Shown: positions 1-9,258, numbered from the stretch's first letter. The stretch: 63,014 bases of DNA from Halothiobacillaceae bacterium (GCA_028696185.1 JAQVHL010000010.1:1-63014); one strand, 5' to 3'. Numbers and translations: made by a program. The notes: generated from the letters alone by a model not told the origin.

Positions 1-11
1 GGAGACATCCC

Positions 12-299
12 ATGAAAAACGCCACCTTGCCCCCCCTGCGCGTAGATAGCGCCCTGCGGGCTGCTGCCGAATCGGTCTTACGCGAGGGAGAAACGCTCTC
101 CAGCTTCGTACTGGAGGCGGTTCGTCTGAACATCGAGCGCCGGGAGACCCAACGCGAGTTCATTGCTCGTGGTTTGAGCGCACGCGAGGAAGCCCGTGCA
201 GCGAACGACTATGTGAGTGCCGATGAAATGCTCTCGCGGTTAGACACCGTTCTGGCCCAAGCTCAGGTACAGGCACGTGACAAGGCGGCGGGCTCTTGA
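12..299 (+). CDS. Type II toxin-antitoxin system antitoxin (RHH/ParD-like)
   Basis: A 95-residue protein with an N-terminal segment (about residues 8-45) typical of ribbon-helix-helix antitoxins and a charged helical tail (about 46-95), rich in Ala, Arg and Glu, of the sort that wraps a RelE/ParE toxin. The ATG follows a GGAGA Shine-Dalgarno. Its TGA stop overlaps the TTG start of the toxin (TTGA), so the two are translationally coupled. By family logic it should bind the toxin and repress the common promoter, which lies left of the window. The exact antitoxin family is uncertain; the assignment rests on size, composition and the partner gene. Confidence 0.75.
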   Translation: MKNATLPPLRVDSALRAAAESVLREGETLSSFVLEAVRLNIERRETQREFIARGLSAREEARAANDYVSADEMLSRLDTVLAQAQVQARDKAAGS

Positions 300-594
300 G
301 CTATCAGGTCCGGCTTGCCCCTGCAGCCGCTGAAGATTTGCAGCGCCTGTTCGCCTTTCTGGCGGAGCATGATCTTGCGGCGGCGGAACGGGCTCGGCAT
401 GCCATCGAGCGGGCGTTCATGTTCCTGCGTGATTTTCCCTTCGCCTGCCGCAAGGCTTCGTCCGAGCACCCGTTTTTGCGTGAAATGTTGATCGAATTCG
501 GCAGTGCGGGCTATGTCGCCCTGTATGAAATCGAATCCGGCAATACGGTGACGATTCTGGCCGTGCGCCACCAACGAGAGGACGATTATCACTG

Positions 595-595
<1 letters not shown>
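296..595 (+). CDS. RelE/ParE family toxin
   Basis: A 99-residue protein with the compact RelE/ParE layout: an N-terminal strand (YQVRLAPAAAEDL), two helices with a hydrophobic face (LQRLFAFLAEHD, ARHAIERAF) and C-terminal strands ending in a VRHQRED segment typical of ParE toxins. It begins with TTG overlapping the antitoxin stop and ends in TGATG, whose ATG starts cas1. The sequence does not decide between mRNA cleavage (RelE) and gyrase poisoning (ParE); the LRE...YEIES...ILAVRHQRED pattern favours ParE. The coupling to an adaptation module is unusual. Confidence 0.8.
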
Positions 596-1795
<1,200 letters not shown>

Positions 1796-1844
1796 AATTT
1801 CCGGGTGCCTGAAAGTTCTTTAAAAACAGTCAGACACAAGAAGT
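1796..1844 (+). promoter_or_regulatory. CRISPR leader
   Basis: A short A/T-rich stretch between the cas2 stop and the first repeat, with a TTCTTTAAAAACAG tract. It lies on the 5' side of repeats that read in the E. coli I-E orientation (GTTCCCCGC first), so this is the integration-proximal leader. At about 49 bp it is short; a pre-crRNA promoter may extend into the 3' end of cas2. No convincing IHF site was picked out by eye. Confidence 0.7.
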
Positions 1845-4008
1845 CCGTTCCCCGCACGCGCGGGGATGAACCGGATACCGCTCGACCAGCTACGACGATG
1901 GCGCGCCGTTCCCCGCACGCGCGGGGATGAACCGACCCAGGTGTTGATGTTGCCGATCACGTCATCCCGTTCCCCGCACGCGCGGGGATGAACCGTGCAG
2001 GTCACAGGTGTTGTGCCGCCGCCGAACCCGTTCCCCGCACGCGCGGGGATGAACCGCCGAACTGAGGGCACGGGCATGATCCGCGTAGCCGTTCCCCGCA
2101 CGCGCGGGGATGAACCGTCGAGACCGCGAACCCAAGACTCTACGGAGCCCCGTTCCCCGCACGCGCGGGGATGAACCATATCCAGAACAGGCGAGGTAGG
2201 GCTATGAGCCCCGTTCCCCGCACGCGCGGGGATGAACCGATGTCGGTGCTGCGGATCAGCTCGATCTTGCCCCGTTCCCCGCACGCGCGGGGATGAACCG
2301 GCGGCGCACAAGTAACAGGAAGGCCGCATGCACCGTTCCCCGCACGCGCGGGGATGAACCGTGAATATGAATATCTTATCAGCGATGAAAACACCGTTCC
2401 CCGCACGCGCGGGGATGAACCGCCATCGGTGGCTCGTCCAACCCGGTTGCTCGTCCGTTCCCCGCACGCGCGGGGATGAACCGGCCGAGCGTCCGAGTAT
2501 GTGGTGGCGCAAGGGCCGTTCCCCGCACGCGCGGGGATGAACCGTACCCGTGGAAGCGGGTCGGAAGCGCCGATGACCGTTCCCCGCACGCGCGGGGATG
2601 AACCGCCAAATTCGTGGGTGGAGAACCAGCCGCCGGACCGTTCCCCGCACGCGCGGGGATGAACCGCGCTCTCAGACGACCATCCGGTGGTCCGCGAGCC
2701 GTTCCCCGCACGCGCGGGGATGAACCGAAGATCGTCAATTTCCAGCTGGCCACCGCCACCCGTTCCCCGCACGCGCGGGGATGAACCGTCCATGACCGGG
2801 GGCGAACCGCTGCCGGCGCGCCGTTCCCCGCACGCGCGGGGATGAACCTTGTCTTCCATGTGGCGCGACAGTTCCAGGCACCCGTTCCCCGCACGCGCGG
2901 GGATGAACCCAAAGATTTTGGCGTAGGCTTCGAAGAATCGGCCCGTTCCCCGCACGCGCGGGGATGAACCGGTGACGCCACCAAAAATGAAGCCCTTGCG
3001 CATCCGTTCCCCGCACGCGCGGGGATGAACCGCTCCTTGATCCGGAAAACGACGAGGCGAACACCCGTTCCCCGCACGCGCGGGGATGAACCGACGCAAC
3101 CCTTGCTCAGGCGGGCATAGCCACTCCGTTCCCCGCACGCGCGGGGATGAACCGTGAAATCCCCCACCTGCCGGACGCGCAGACCGCCGTTCCCCGCACG
3201 CGCGGGGATGAACCGCGCGCCCGGATGAGCCCGGCCAGTTCCGCGCGCCGTTCCCCGCACGCGCGGGGATGAACCGAAAACCGTCACCGACGCCTGGTTC
3301 GCCTGCCCCCGTTCCCCGCACGCGCGGGGATGAACCCTGTGAGGCCCGCGTGTCCCGGCTGGAGGGCGTCCGTTCCCCGCACGCGCGGGGATGAACCGGT
3401 GGCCGCATGAACGTCTCCGCCGTCATCGCCCCGTTCCCCGCACGCGCGGGGATGAACCGAGGACAAGCTGATGCACCTGGCGGGAGTTGCCCCGTTCCCC
3501 GCACGCGCGGGGATGAACCGGTGTTGGTCGACGTTGCTCATGCCAGCACCTCCCGTTCCCCGCACGCGCGGGGATGAACCGGTTCATAGCGATTCCGGTA
3601 AATGGAGAAAAACCCGTTCCCCGCACGCGCGGGGATGAACCGGCCGGGAACGGCTCGGGCGCATGGGTGAAAGCCCGTTCCCCGCACGCGCGGGGATGAA
3701 CCGCTGTCGCCGATCAGGCCGATTTCCTTGGCCGCCCGTTCCCCGCACGCGCGGGGATGAACCGGCGATTGACAGCGTGGGGGGGATGTCGGCGCTCCGT
3801 TCCCCGCACGCGCGGGGATGAACCGGAATGGGCACGAGCATGAGAATCTGCTGGAGCCCGTTCCCCGCACGCGCGGGGATGAACCGTCCGCATGACCATC
3901 GACACCGCCCGCTTTCAGCCGTTCCCCGCACGCGCGGGGATGAACCGCGGGGGGGCAGATTGTCCCCGGCCTCGTCAAGCCGTTCCCCGCACGCGCGGGG
4001 ATGAACCC
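1845..4008 (+). CRISPR. Type I-E CRISPR array, block 1 (36 repeats, 35 spacers)
   Basis: Thirty-six copies of a 29-bp repeat (CCGTTCCCC...GGGGATGAACCG, with an inner GCACGCGC) at an exact 61-bp period, so every spacer is 32 bp. The repeats are invariant except for the last base. Repeats starting at 2150, 2821, 2882, 3309 and 3980 end in A, T, C, C and C instead of G. In type I-E the last repeat base comes from the PAM, so these mark atypical acquisitions. The block lies next to leader and cas2 and should hold the newest spacers. Confidence 0.99.
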
Positions 4009-4422
4009 GGAGATTGGCAAATGAAGGTGTGGGCGTTGACTGCGAGGGACATTCAGCTATTCTCATTGAACAGCGAGCCAGAGATGATCATTCAGCGTGG
4101 CGTGCAGCTTCGCCAAACAGGCTTCAGGTCTGGCTATCGTGATGTTATCGAAGAGGAGGGCGTTGACGTGAAAAAGAACCGGCAATTCAGCGCGCCGAGA
4201 GATACCGTGCGCACTCCTGAAGAAGAGCAGGCATTGCTTGAACACATGGCAAAGCATGGATATGGCACGATTGAACATGCTCGCCATGTCCTCGCCATGA
4301 TGGCAGAGGCCGGACCACGAGCCCGCGCCAAGCAGGACGAGTTCGACCGCAACGCCACGCCTGAGCAGAAAGCACGCGCCAAGGCGTTTCTTGATCGCTG
4401 CATGTTGTCTCTGACCGCCTGA
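4009..4422 (+). pseudogene. Phage head-cluster ADP-ribosyltransferase-like protein, 5'-truncated by the array
   Basis: An open frame entering from the repeat boundary and ending at TGA 4420-4422. It encodes the C-terminal about 137 residues: GDWQ, ALTARDIQLFSLNSEPEMII (the E-x-E strand of R-S-E ADP-ribosyltransferases) and a tail ending in KAFLDRCMLSLTA. It is clearly homologous to the reverse-strand gene in insert 2, which holds the missing N-terminal half. The ATG at 4021 is probably internal. In the intact phage the protein would be a head-associated or injected ART; here it is cut off. Confidence 0.65.
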
Positions 4423-4446
4423 CCGCATAACTTGCACGATCATCAA

Positions 4447-4470
4447 GCCCGGCCACGCGCCGGGTTTTTT
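4447..4470 (+). terminator. Phage intrinsic terminator after the ART-like gene
   Basis: Stem CCCGGC/GCCGGG (4448-4453 with 4459-4464) with a 5-nt loop, followed by six T. A matching hairpin sits at the same place in insert 2, so it belongs to the phage, between the ART-like gene and the protease gene. Confidence 0.8.
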
Positions 4471-4549
4471 CATGCGCCTGTCTCGCTTGCTGCGTGACCG
4501 GACACCTGCCCGCTTCGCCCCATGATCCACTCGCGTAACGATGCGCGGC

Positions 4550-5263
4550 ATGGACAAGAAAACCGCTCCGACACCGCCCGTCCTGACCTTCGCCGCCGCC
4601 ATCGCCCCGGCCACGCAGGATCAGCCGCGCCGCTTCACCGGCACCGCCTATTCGGGCGAGGTCATCCCCAACCACTGGGCATGGGGCGATGTGGTCTTTG
4701 ACCTCGCCTCCATGATCCTGCCCGACAAGGCTCCCGTCCTGATCGAGCACGACCGTCATCAGCGCGCGGGCGTGATCGATGCCTTCACCGTCTCCGACGA
4801 GTCCGGCCTGACCGTCTCGGGTTACCTGATGGACAACGAGGCGGGACGCGCCGTGGCGACCGAGGCCGATGCCGGGTTTCCGTGGCAAATGTCCGTCCAC
4901 ATCGAACCGGCGCGCATCGACCAGGCCAACGGCGCCAACATCAATGGCCGCGTCTTCGATGGCCCGACCACCGTATTCGTGGGCGGCTCCATTCGTGAAG
5001 TTTCGTTTACCCCGACCGGGGCGGACAAGTACACCGCCGCCCAGGTGTTCACCCACCAACCCGCTCCGATTGAGGATCACGCCATGACCGTTGAAGAGCT
5101 GCAGGCGCAGGTCGAAACCCTGCAAGCCGAAAACGCCGACCTGAAGGCCGCCTTCGCCGCCCGAGTGCTTGATGAGCGTGCCGAGAAATTCGCCGCCGCC
5201 ATGGGCGAGGCCCCGACCGACGAGGAAAAGTCGGCGATTGCGGGCATGACCGAGGCGCAATTC
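4550..5263 (+). pseudogene. Mu gpI-like phage prohead protease/scaffold, 3'-truncated by the array
   Basis: 238 residues of a Mu gpI-type protease: VLTFAAAIAPATQDQPRRF, the LIEHDRH strand, QMSVHIEPARI and the VGGSIREVSFTPTGAD motif common to phage prohead proteases. A coiled-coil scaffold-like segment follows from about residue 178 (MTVEELQAQVETLQAENADL). An internal ATG at 5083, after GAGGAT, may start a separate scaffold protein, as gene Z does inside Mu gene I. ATG 4550 was chosen by alignment with the homologous start in insert 2. The frame runs out at the repeat at 5264, so the C terminus is missing. Confidence 0.75.
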
Positions 5264-6757
5264 CCGTTCCCCGCACGCGCGGGGATGAACCGTCGTCCGC
5301 GATACGGCCGGGCTGCGGGGCCGTCCGTTCCCCGCACGCGCGGGGATGAACCGACACAGGCGCTGGCCTTCCGCGCTGTGCATCTCCGTTCCCCGCACGC
5401 GCGGGGATGAACCGGTCAAGGGCTTCAGGGTGACGAGCGATGTGACCCGTTCCCCGCACGCGCGGGGATGAACCGACCCTGACCGGCTGGTGGGGTACGA
5501 GGTGGGGCCGTTCCCCGCACGCGCGGGGATGAACCGCGGAAGCCCTCTGGCGTGGTGCCCACGGCCATCCGTTCCCCGCACGCGCGGGGATGAACCGGGC
5601 AGCGCGTCCAATAGCGCCTGCCGCCATTCCCGTTCCCCGCACGCGCGGGGATGAACCGGGCAAGCTGGACGAGCGGCAGAACTGGGAGGCCCGTTCCCCG
5701 CACGCGCGGGGATGAACCGGACCCGCGAACCGGTACGCACTCCACCATATGCCGTTCCCCGCACGCGCGGGGATGAACCGCCAGATCAACGCCGACCATC
5801 GCATCGAGATGACCGTTCCCCGCACGCGCGGGGATGAACCGTCATGGCGTCGGCATACTTGTCCAGCACGTCGCCGTTCCCCGCACGCGCGGGGATGAAC
5901 CGCCTGATTACTTGGAGATGGCGTTTGACCTTGTCCGTTCCCCGCACGCGCGGGGATGAACCGACGGGGAGGCCGTTGATCCGGCCTGTCCTGCCCCGTT
6001 CCCCGCACGCGCGGGGATGAACCGTTCTCGTAGGGCTTCAGGTCATCCAGCGTCCACCGTTCCCCGCACGCGCGGGGATGAACCGACATGGAGGAGAAGG
6101 ACGCCCACCTCTACGCCCCGTTCCCCGCACGCGCGGGGATGAACCGTCGGTGCCGAAATCGACACTTACCTTGCAGGGCCGTTCCCCGCACGCGCGGGGA
6201 TGAACCGCTGTTGCCGTCGCGCGTGGGCGGCCTGTTCATCCGTTCCCCGCACGCGCGGGGATGAACCGGCTGATGCCGCCCTCGCCTCTTTTTTGTCGTC
6301 CCGTTCCCCGCACGCGCGGGGATGAACCGGGTTACCAGTACCTGTCCGCCGAGTTCCACGACCGTTCCCCGCACGCGCGGGGATGAACCGGACTTTGTCG
6401 ATACGGCGGCCAAGTTCGAGAGCCCGTTCCCCGCACGCGCGGGGATGAACCGCCGTAGCCGACGTTGCAGCGCATGTCCACGCCCCGTTCCCCGCACGCG
6501 CGGGGATGAACCGGAATTCCAGGGCGCTTATGACGCCGCGCGCGCCCGTTCCCCGCACGCGCGGGGATGAACCGGCGCCAGAGCTGTAGTAGCTCTGCGA
6601 GCCGATCCGTTCCCCGCACGCGCGGGGATGAACCGCGTCTCAGCCACCGCGCCGGGGGCGATTGCGCCCGTTCCCCGCACGCGCGGGGATGAACCGCGGG
6701 ACTTCATGTAATCGGTCAGCGGCATACCCCGTTCCCCGCACGCGCGGGGATGAACCG
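5264..6757 (+). CRISPR. Type I-E CRISPR array, block 2 (25 repeats, 24 spacers)
   Basis: Twenty-five repeats identical to block 1, all ending in G, which implies AAG-type PAM choice throughout. The period is 61 bp except for one 33-nt spacer at 6391-6423. Orientation is the same as block 1. The block is bounded on both sides by phage inserts rather than by leader or trailer DNA. Confidence 0.99.
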
Positions 6758-6840
6758 CGGCGCGGCTGATCCTGCGTGGCCGGGGCGATGGCGGCGGCGA
6801 AGGTCAGGACAGGCGGCGTGCGGTCGGTTTTTACGTTCAT
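6758..6840 (-). pseudogene. Mu gpI-like protease, N-terminal fragment (second phage variant)
   Basis: The first 27 codons of a gpI-like protease, starting MNVKTDRTPPVLTF and continuing AAAIAPATQDQPRR, where the array cuts in. The residues after position 8 are identical to the protein in insert 1, while the first residues differ (MNVKTD versus MDKKTA). The two inserts thus come from two closely related phages or strains. Confidence 0.7.
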
Positions 6841-6924
6841 GCGCGCATGATGGTGGCGCATGCCACCGCAGAGAAGCGGGCAGGTGTCCGTTCAGGGATG
6901 GACGGTGGCGCGGTGGCGCGCATG

Positions 6925-6949
6925 AAAAAGCCCGGCGCTTGGCCGGGCT
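6925..6949 (-). terminator. Phage intrinsic terminator (insert 2)
   Basis: Stem AGCCCGGC/GCCGGGCT with a 5-nt loop, followed on the minus strand by five T. It is the counterpart of the hairpin at 4447-4470 and lies between the ART-like gene and the protease gene. Confidence 0.8.
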
Positions 6950-6970
6950 GTTGTGCGCGATGGCGCGTTG

Positions 6971-7603
6971 TCAGGCGAGATACTGGAGCATGCAGCGATC
7001 AAGAAACGCCTTGGCACGGGCTTTCTGCTCGGGTGTGGCGCTGCGGTCAAACTCGTCCTGCTTGGCGCGGGCAATTTTCGCCATTTCGCGCCCTTTCTTG
7101 ATCATATCCAAGGCGAACTCCACGCTTGGCCAACCATGCGCGGCCATATATTCAGCACGCTTGAGCAAGTCTTCGTCGGTATACGCCTCGGGCGGCAAAG
7201 ACTCCATCTTGAGCTTGTCATCATCTGTGAATTGTCTTGCCTTTTTCACATCAACCCCATCAACTTCAGTGAAGTCTCGGTATCCGGATTCAAACCTTTC
7301 CGCCTTCATCTTGGCACGTCTTGGAAGGATAACTTCAGGTTCGCCGTTTAGTGAGAATAGCTCCAAATCACGCGCTGTCAATGCGAGTAATTGCATCTGC
7401 CAATCTCCGCCATATTGCAAGCCTTCCACCTTGGAGAGCGAGGTATAGCCGCTTTGCTGCGTGACGCGACCAGTGCGGTGCGCATCTAGCCAGCGCGCCT
7501 GTAATGGCTCGGGCATGGCCTGTGTATCCACGCCGCGCCAGTAGATGCCAGGCATGGCGGGCAGCGCCTCCAGCGCGGCATCCAAGGCCATGACCAGCGG
7601 CAT
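6971..7603 (-). pseudogene. Phage head-cluster ADP-ribosyltransferase-like protein (insert 2 variant, edge at repeat)
   Basis: A 211-residue open frame with an R-S-E-type ADP-ribosyltransferase arrangement: IYWRGVD (Arg) near residue 22, GYTSLSK (Ser-Thr-Ser-like) near 52, and LFSLNGEPEVILPRR (E-x-E) near 85. The rest is helical and ends in a conserved tail (RAKAFLDRCMLQYLA). In Mu-like phages such domains are attached to or encoded next to minor head proteins. The frame begins exactly at the repeat boundary, so the ATG at 7603 may be internal and the true N terminus lost. ART function is inferred from motifs only. Confidence 0.6.
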
Positions 7604-8060
7604 CCGTTCCCCGCACGCGCGGGGATGAACCGGGTTGCAACCTACGGCAACAAGTGCGGCAAGCCCGTTCCCCGCACGCGCGGGGATGAACCGCTGCTTG
7701 TAATGGGTATCCAGAACCAGCGTGGCCGTTCCCCGCACGCGCGGGGATGAACCGCACCGTGTTGTGGATGAAATACCCTGTCTCATGCCGTTCCCCGCAC
7801 GCGCGGGGATGAACCGGGGTTCAGATGAGTGAATTGGCGGGCAACGCGCCGTTCCCCGCACGCGCGGGGATGAACCGCGTCCAGACATATCACCGACAGT
7901 ACAGCAGTTCCGTTCCCCGCACGCGCGGGGATGAACCGTTGGTCGTTGACGCGGGAAAAATCCTCTGCTGCCGTTCCCCGCACGCGCGGGGATGAACCGC
8001 AAAAGGAGATGTTGGGTCAACTACATCAACACCGTTCCCCGCACGCGCGGGGATGAACCG
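7604..8060 (+). CRISPR. Type I-E CRISPR array, block 3 (8 repeats, 7 spacers)
   Basis: Eight repeats identical to the other blocks, all ending in G. Six spacers are 32 bp and one, 7755-7787, is 33 bp. Both sides are bounded by phage inserts. Confidence 0.99.
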
Positions 8061-8062
8061 GC

Positions 8063-8398
8063 ATTGCCAAGGTCGAGAGCGAACTATACGACTGGGCGCT
8101 CGATCGGTACGCGCCGATTCATATCCGCAACGAGGACGGCGACGCCGCTGCCGAGGCGCGGCGCGGCCAGATCGCGGTTGCGGCTGATGATTACCGTCAT
8201 CTGCCACGCATCATTGATGCGCCGGACAGGATGGAGGATGCGGGAGTGACCGACACCGGTCGCCGGGCCGTGGAACTGGTCAAGGAAATCGATGGCGTGT
8301 CCTACCACGCTGTCTTCGAGGTGCTGACCAAGCGCCGCATGCTGGCGCTCAAGACCCCGTACAAGAAAGCGGGGCGTCCCCCCGTCCTACGTCCGTGA
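8063..8398 (+). pseudogene. Mu gpF-like/phage nuclease-domain protein, C-terminal fragment
   Basis: An open frame entering from the repeat and ending at TGA 8396-8398, about 111 residues. The C-terminal strands (ELVKEIDGVSYHAVFEVLTK, then a basic KTPYKKAGRPP end) resemble the barnase/EndoU/colicin-like nuclease domains at the C terminus of some phage minor head proteins. The assignment is a motif impression plus its place before gpG; an unrelated head protein tail is possible. Confidence 0.5.
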
Positions 8399-8456
8399 CG
8401 CTTCGCGGTATGAGCGCGACGACGGGATGCAACCGCCCCAAAAAGGACTCTAGCAC

Positions 8457-8560
8457 ATGATCCACATCGAGATCGACGACCTCGCTGTGCGCCAGGCGCT
8501 GGCGGAGCTTGGGCGCCGCGTGGGCGACCTCACGCCCGCCCTGCACGACATCGGTCAGGC
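8457..8560 (+). pseudogene. Phage virion morphogenesis protein (Mu gpG-like), N-terminal fragment
   Basis: Thirty-four codons starting MIHIEIDDLAVRQALAELG, the typical opening of gpG-family virion morphogenesis proteins. An AAAAGGA Shine-Dalgarno lies upstream. The frame is cut by the repeat at 8561. Confidence 0.6.
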
Positions 8561-8650
8561 CCGTTCCCCGCACGCGCGGGGATGAACCTGCGCAAGGTTC
8601 GCCGTTGGCTACGTCGCGGCCCCGTTCCCCGCACGCGCGGGGATGAACCT
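8561..8650 (+). CRISPR. Type I-E CRISPR array, terminal block 4 (2 repeats, 1 spacer)
   Basis: Two repeats at 8561 and 8622 with one 32-bp spacer (8590-8621). Both end in T rather than G, like a few repeats in block 1. The last repeat is otherwise perfect, which is unusual for a leader-distal end, where repeats often degenerate. Ordinary chromosomal sequence follows. Confidence 0.97.
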
Positions 8651-8684
8651 TTGAACACCCAGCCAAGGGGGGATTGATTAAGCT

Positions 8685-8924
8685 TCAGCGTCCGAGCAGA
8701 CGCCCGGCGAGGTTGAGCATCACGGCCCAGACGGCCAGCAGGATGGCGATACCGAAGGTGGCGCCAAGCGGGATGAGGAGGATCGCGGTCAGTAGCTTGC
8801 CGGGATCGGCGCCTGCCACGGCGGCCCACACGAAGAACGCCACGACTGCGCCAAGAATGGCGAATCCGATCCCCGTACCGTGTTTTTGTGAAGCGCGCAT
8901 GGCCAGCAACCTCGATACATCCAT
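8685..8924 (-). CDS. Small hypothetical membrane protein
   Basis: About 79 residues from MDVSRLLAMRASQ, with two hydrophobic segments (about 18-37 and 43-75) and a short basic end (GRLLGR). No family is recognised. A longer form from an upstream TTG is possible, but neither start has a strong ribosome-binding site. The stop lies 34 bp from the last CRISPR repeat, and transcription runs toward the array. Confidence 0.45.
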   Translation of the reverse strand: MDVSRLLAMRASQKHGTGIGFAILGAVVAFFVWAAVAGADPGKLLTAILLIPLGATFGIAILLAVWAVMLNLAGRLLGR

Positions 8925-9258
8925 CGGGATCAGTGTAGACCGGAGGGGGAGCGAGACCAAGCTTCAGGCATTCATGCGCGCCTTTAAGCGGGGATTTATG
9001 TTGAGAGCAATTCAGCGCCGGACGAAGGATTCCCTGCCCCCCTGGAGGCGCCATGGCCGGGGTTGTGGAGACCGGGTGAAAGGGCCATGGATGGCCCTTT
9101 CAGTCCCAGCGCGACAGGATGTCGCGGCGGAGCCAAATGGGCCAGTCCATGGCGGTCCCAAGGGGGCCATTCCCTCCGCCCACTTTCGTCCAACAAGCTT
9201 TTTTGCAACCACCTGCACGCGCGCGGGGATTGCGCCGTTCAACGCGGTTCCCCTTTCA
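8925..9258. other. Intergenic region with palindromic repeat element
   Basis: No convincing gene. It contains several GGCCATGG-type words and the strong inverted repeat described separately. The stretch 9040-9200 has the look of a dispersed intergenic repeat, with repeated GGGCCA/TGGCCC motifs, but no second full copy is visible in the window. Confidence 0.4.
9077..9102. repeat. 12-bp perfect inverted repeat
   Basis: TGAAAGGGCCAT and its exact complement separated by GG. It is downstream of the Sel1-repeat gene, so it could act as a transcript-end hairpin, but there is no T-tract on either side. Confidence 0.6.

Larger units (their letters stand above)
4009..5263 (+). other. Mu-like phage DNA inserted in the array (insert 1, 1255 bp)
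   Basis: Non-repeat DNA flanked directly by complete CRISPR repeats. It reads, in phage order, as the 3' part of an ADP-ribosyltransferase-like head gene, a terminator, and the 5' part of a gpI-type protease gene. The last 33 bp (5231-5263) are preceded by AAG at 5228-5230, the canonical I-E PAM, so the right edge is a plausible protospacer. At the left edge the atypical final C of the repeat at 4008 equals the base preceding the homologous sequence in insert 2. This points to joining through spacers, most simply an assembly chimera. Confidence 0.85.
6758..7603. other. Mu-like phage DNA inserted in the array (insert 2, 846 bp, reverse orientation)
   Basis: Phage DNA related to but diverged from insert 1 and in the opposite direction: start of the gpI-like protease, a terminator, then the ART-like gene, all on the minus strand. 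The first 32 bp (6758-6789) match the reverse complement of insert 1 at 4601-4632, and there the next bases are CTT (4633-4635), that is AAG on the strand read. The entry point is therefore a protospacer with a canonical PAM. The exit end (7571-7603) is not preceded by AAG. Confidence 0.85.
8061..8560 (+). other. Mu-like phage DNA inserted in the array (insert 3, 500 bp)
   Basis: A third non-repeat segment between complete repeats. It holds the C terminus of a gpF/nuclease-like protein and the first 34 codons of a gpG-like virion morphogenesis protein. These genes sit next to gpI in Mu-like head clusters, so all three inserts come from the same phage neighbourhood. Neither end shows an adjacent AAG that can be checked within the window. 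Confidence 0.8.

Noticed and set aside
1796-1844. A full-length IHF-dependent leader
   Set aside because: Only about 49 bp lie between cas2 and the first repeat, and no good IHF site was seen by eye; it was kept only as a short leader.
5264-5410. Continuation of the gpI-like protease frame into block 2 repeats
   Set aside because: The frame stays open through repeats by chance; the homology ends at 5263.
1820-8050. Long minus-strand open frames through the array, with repeated RFIPARAGNG, HPRACGER and GSSPRVRGT peptides
   Set aside because: They are translations of the CRISPR repeat in its frames, with no start signals and no family; they are not genes.
4009-8560. A Mu-like prophage or transposable element inserted in the array
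   Set aside because: No transposase, no target duplication and no phage ends are present; the three pieces are partial genes in alternating orientation, and the edges coincide with repeats instead.
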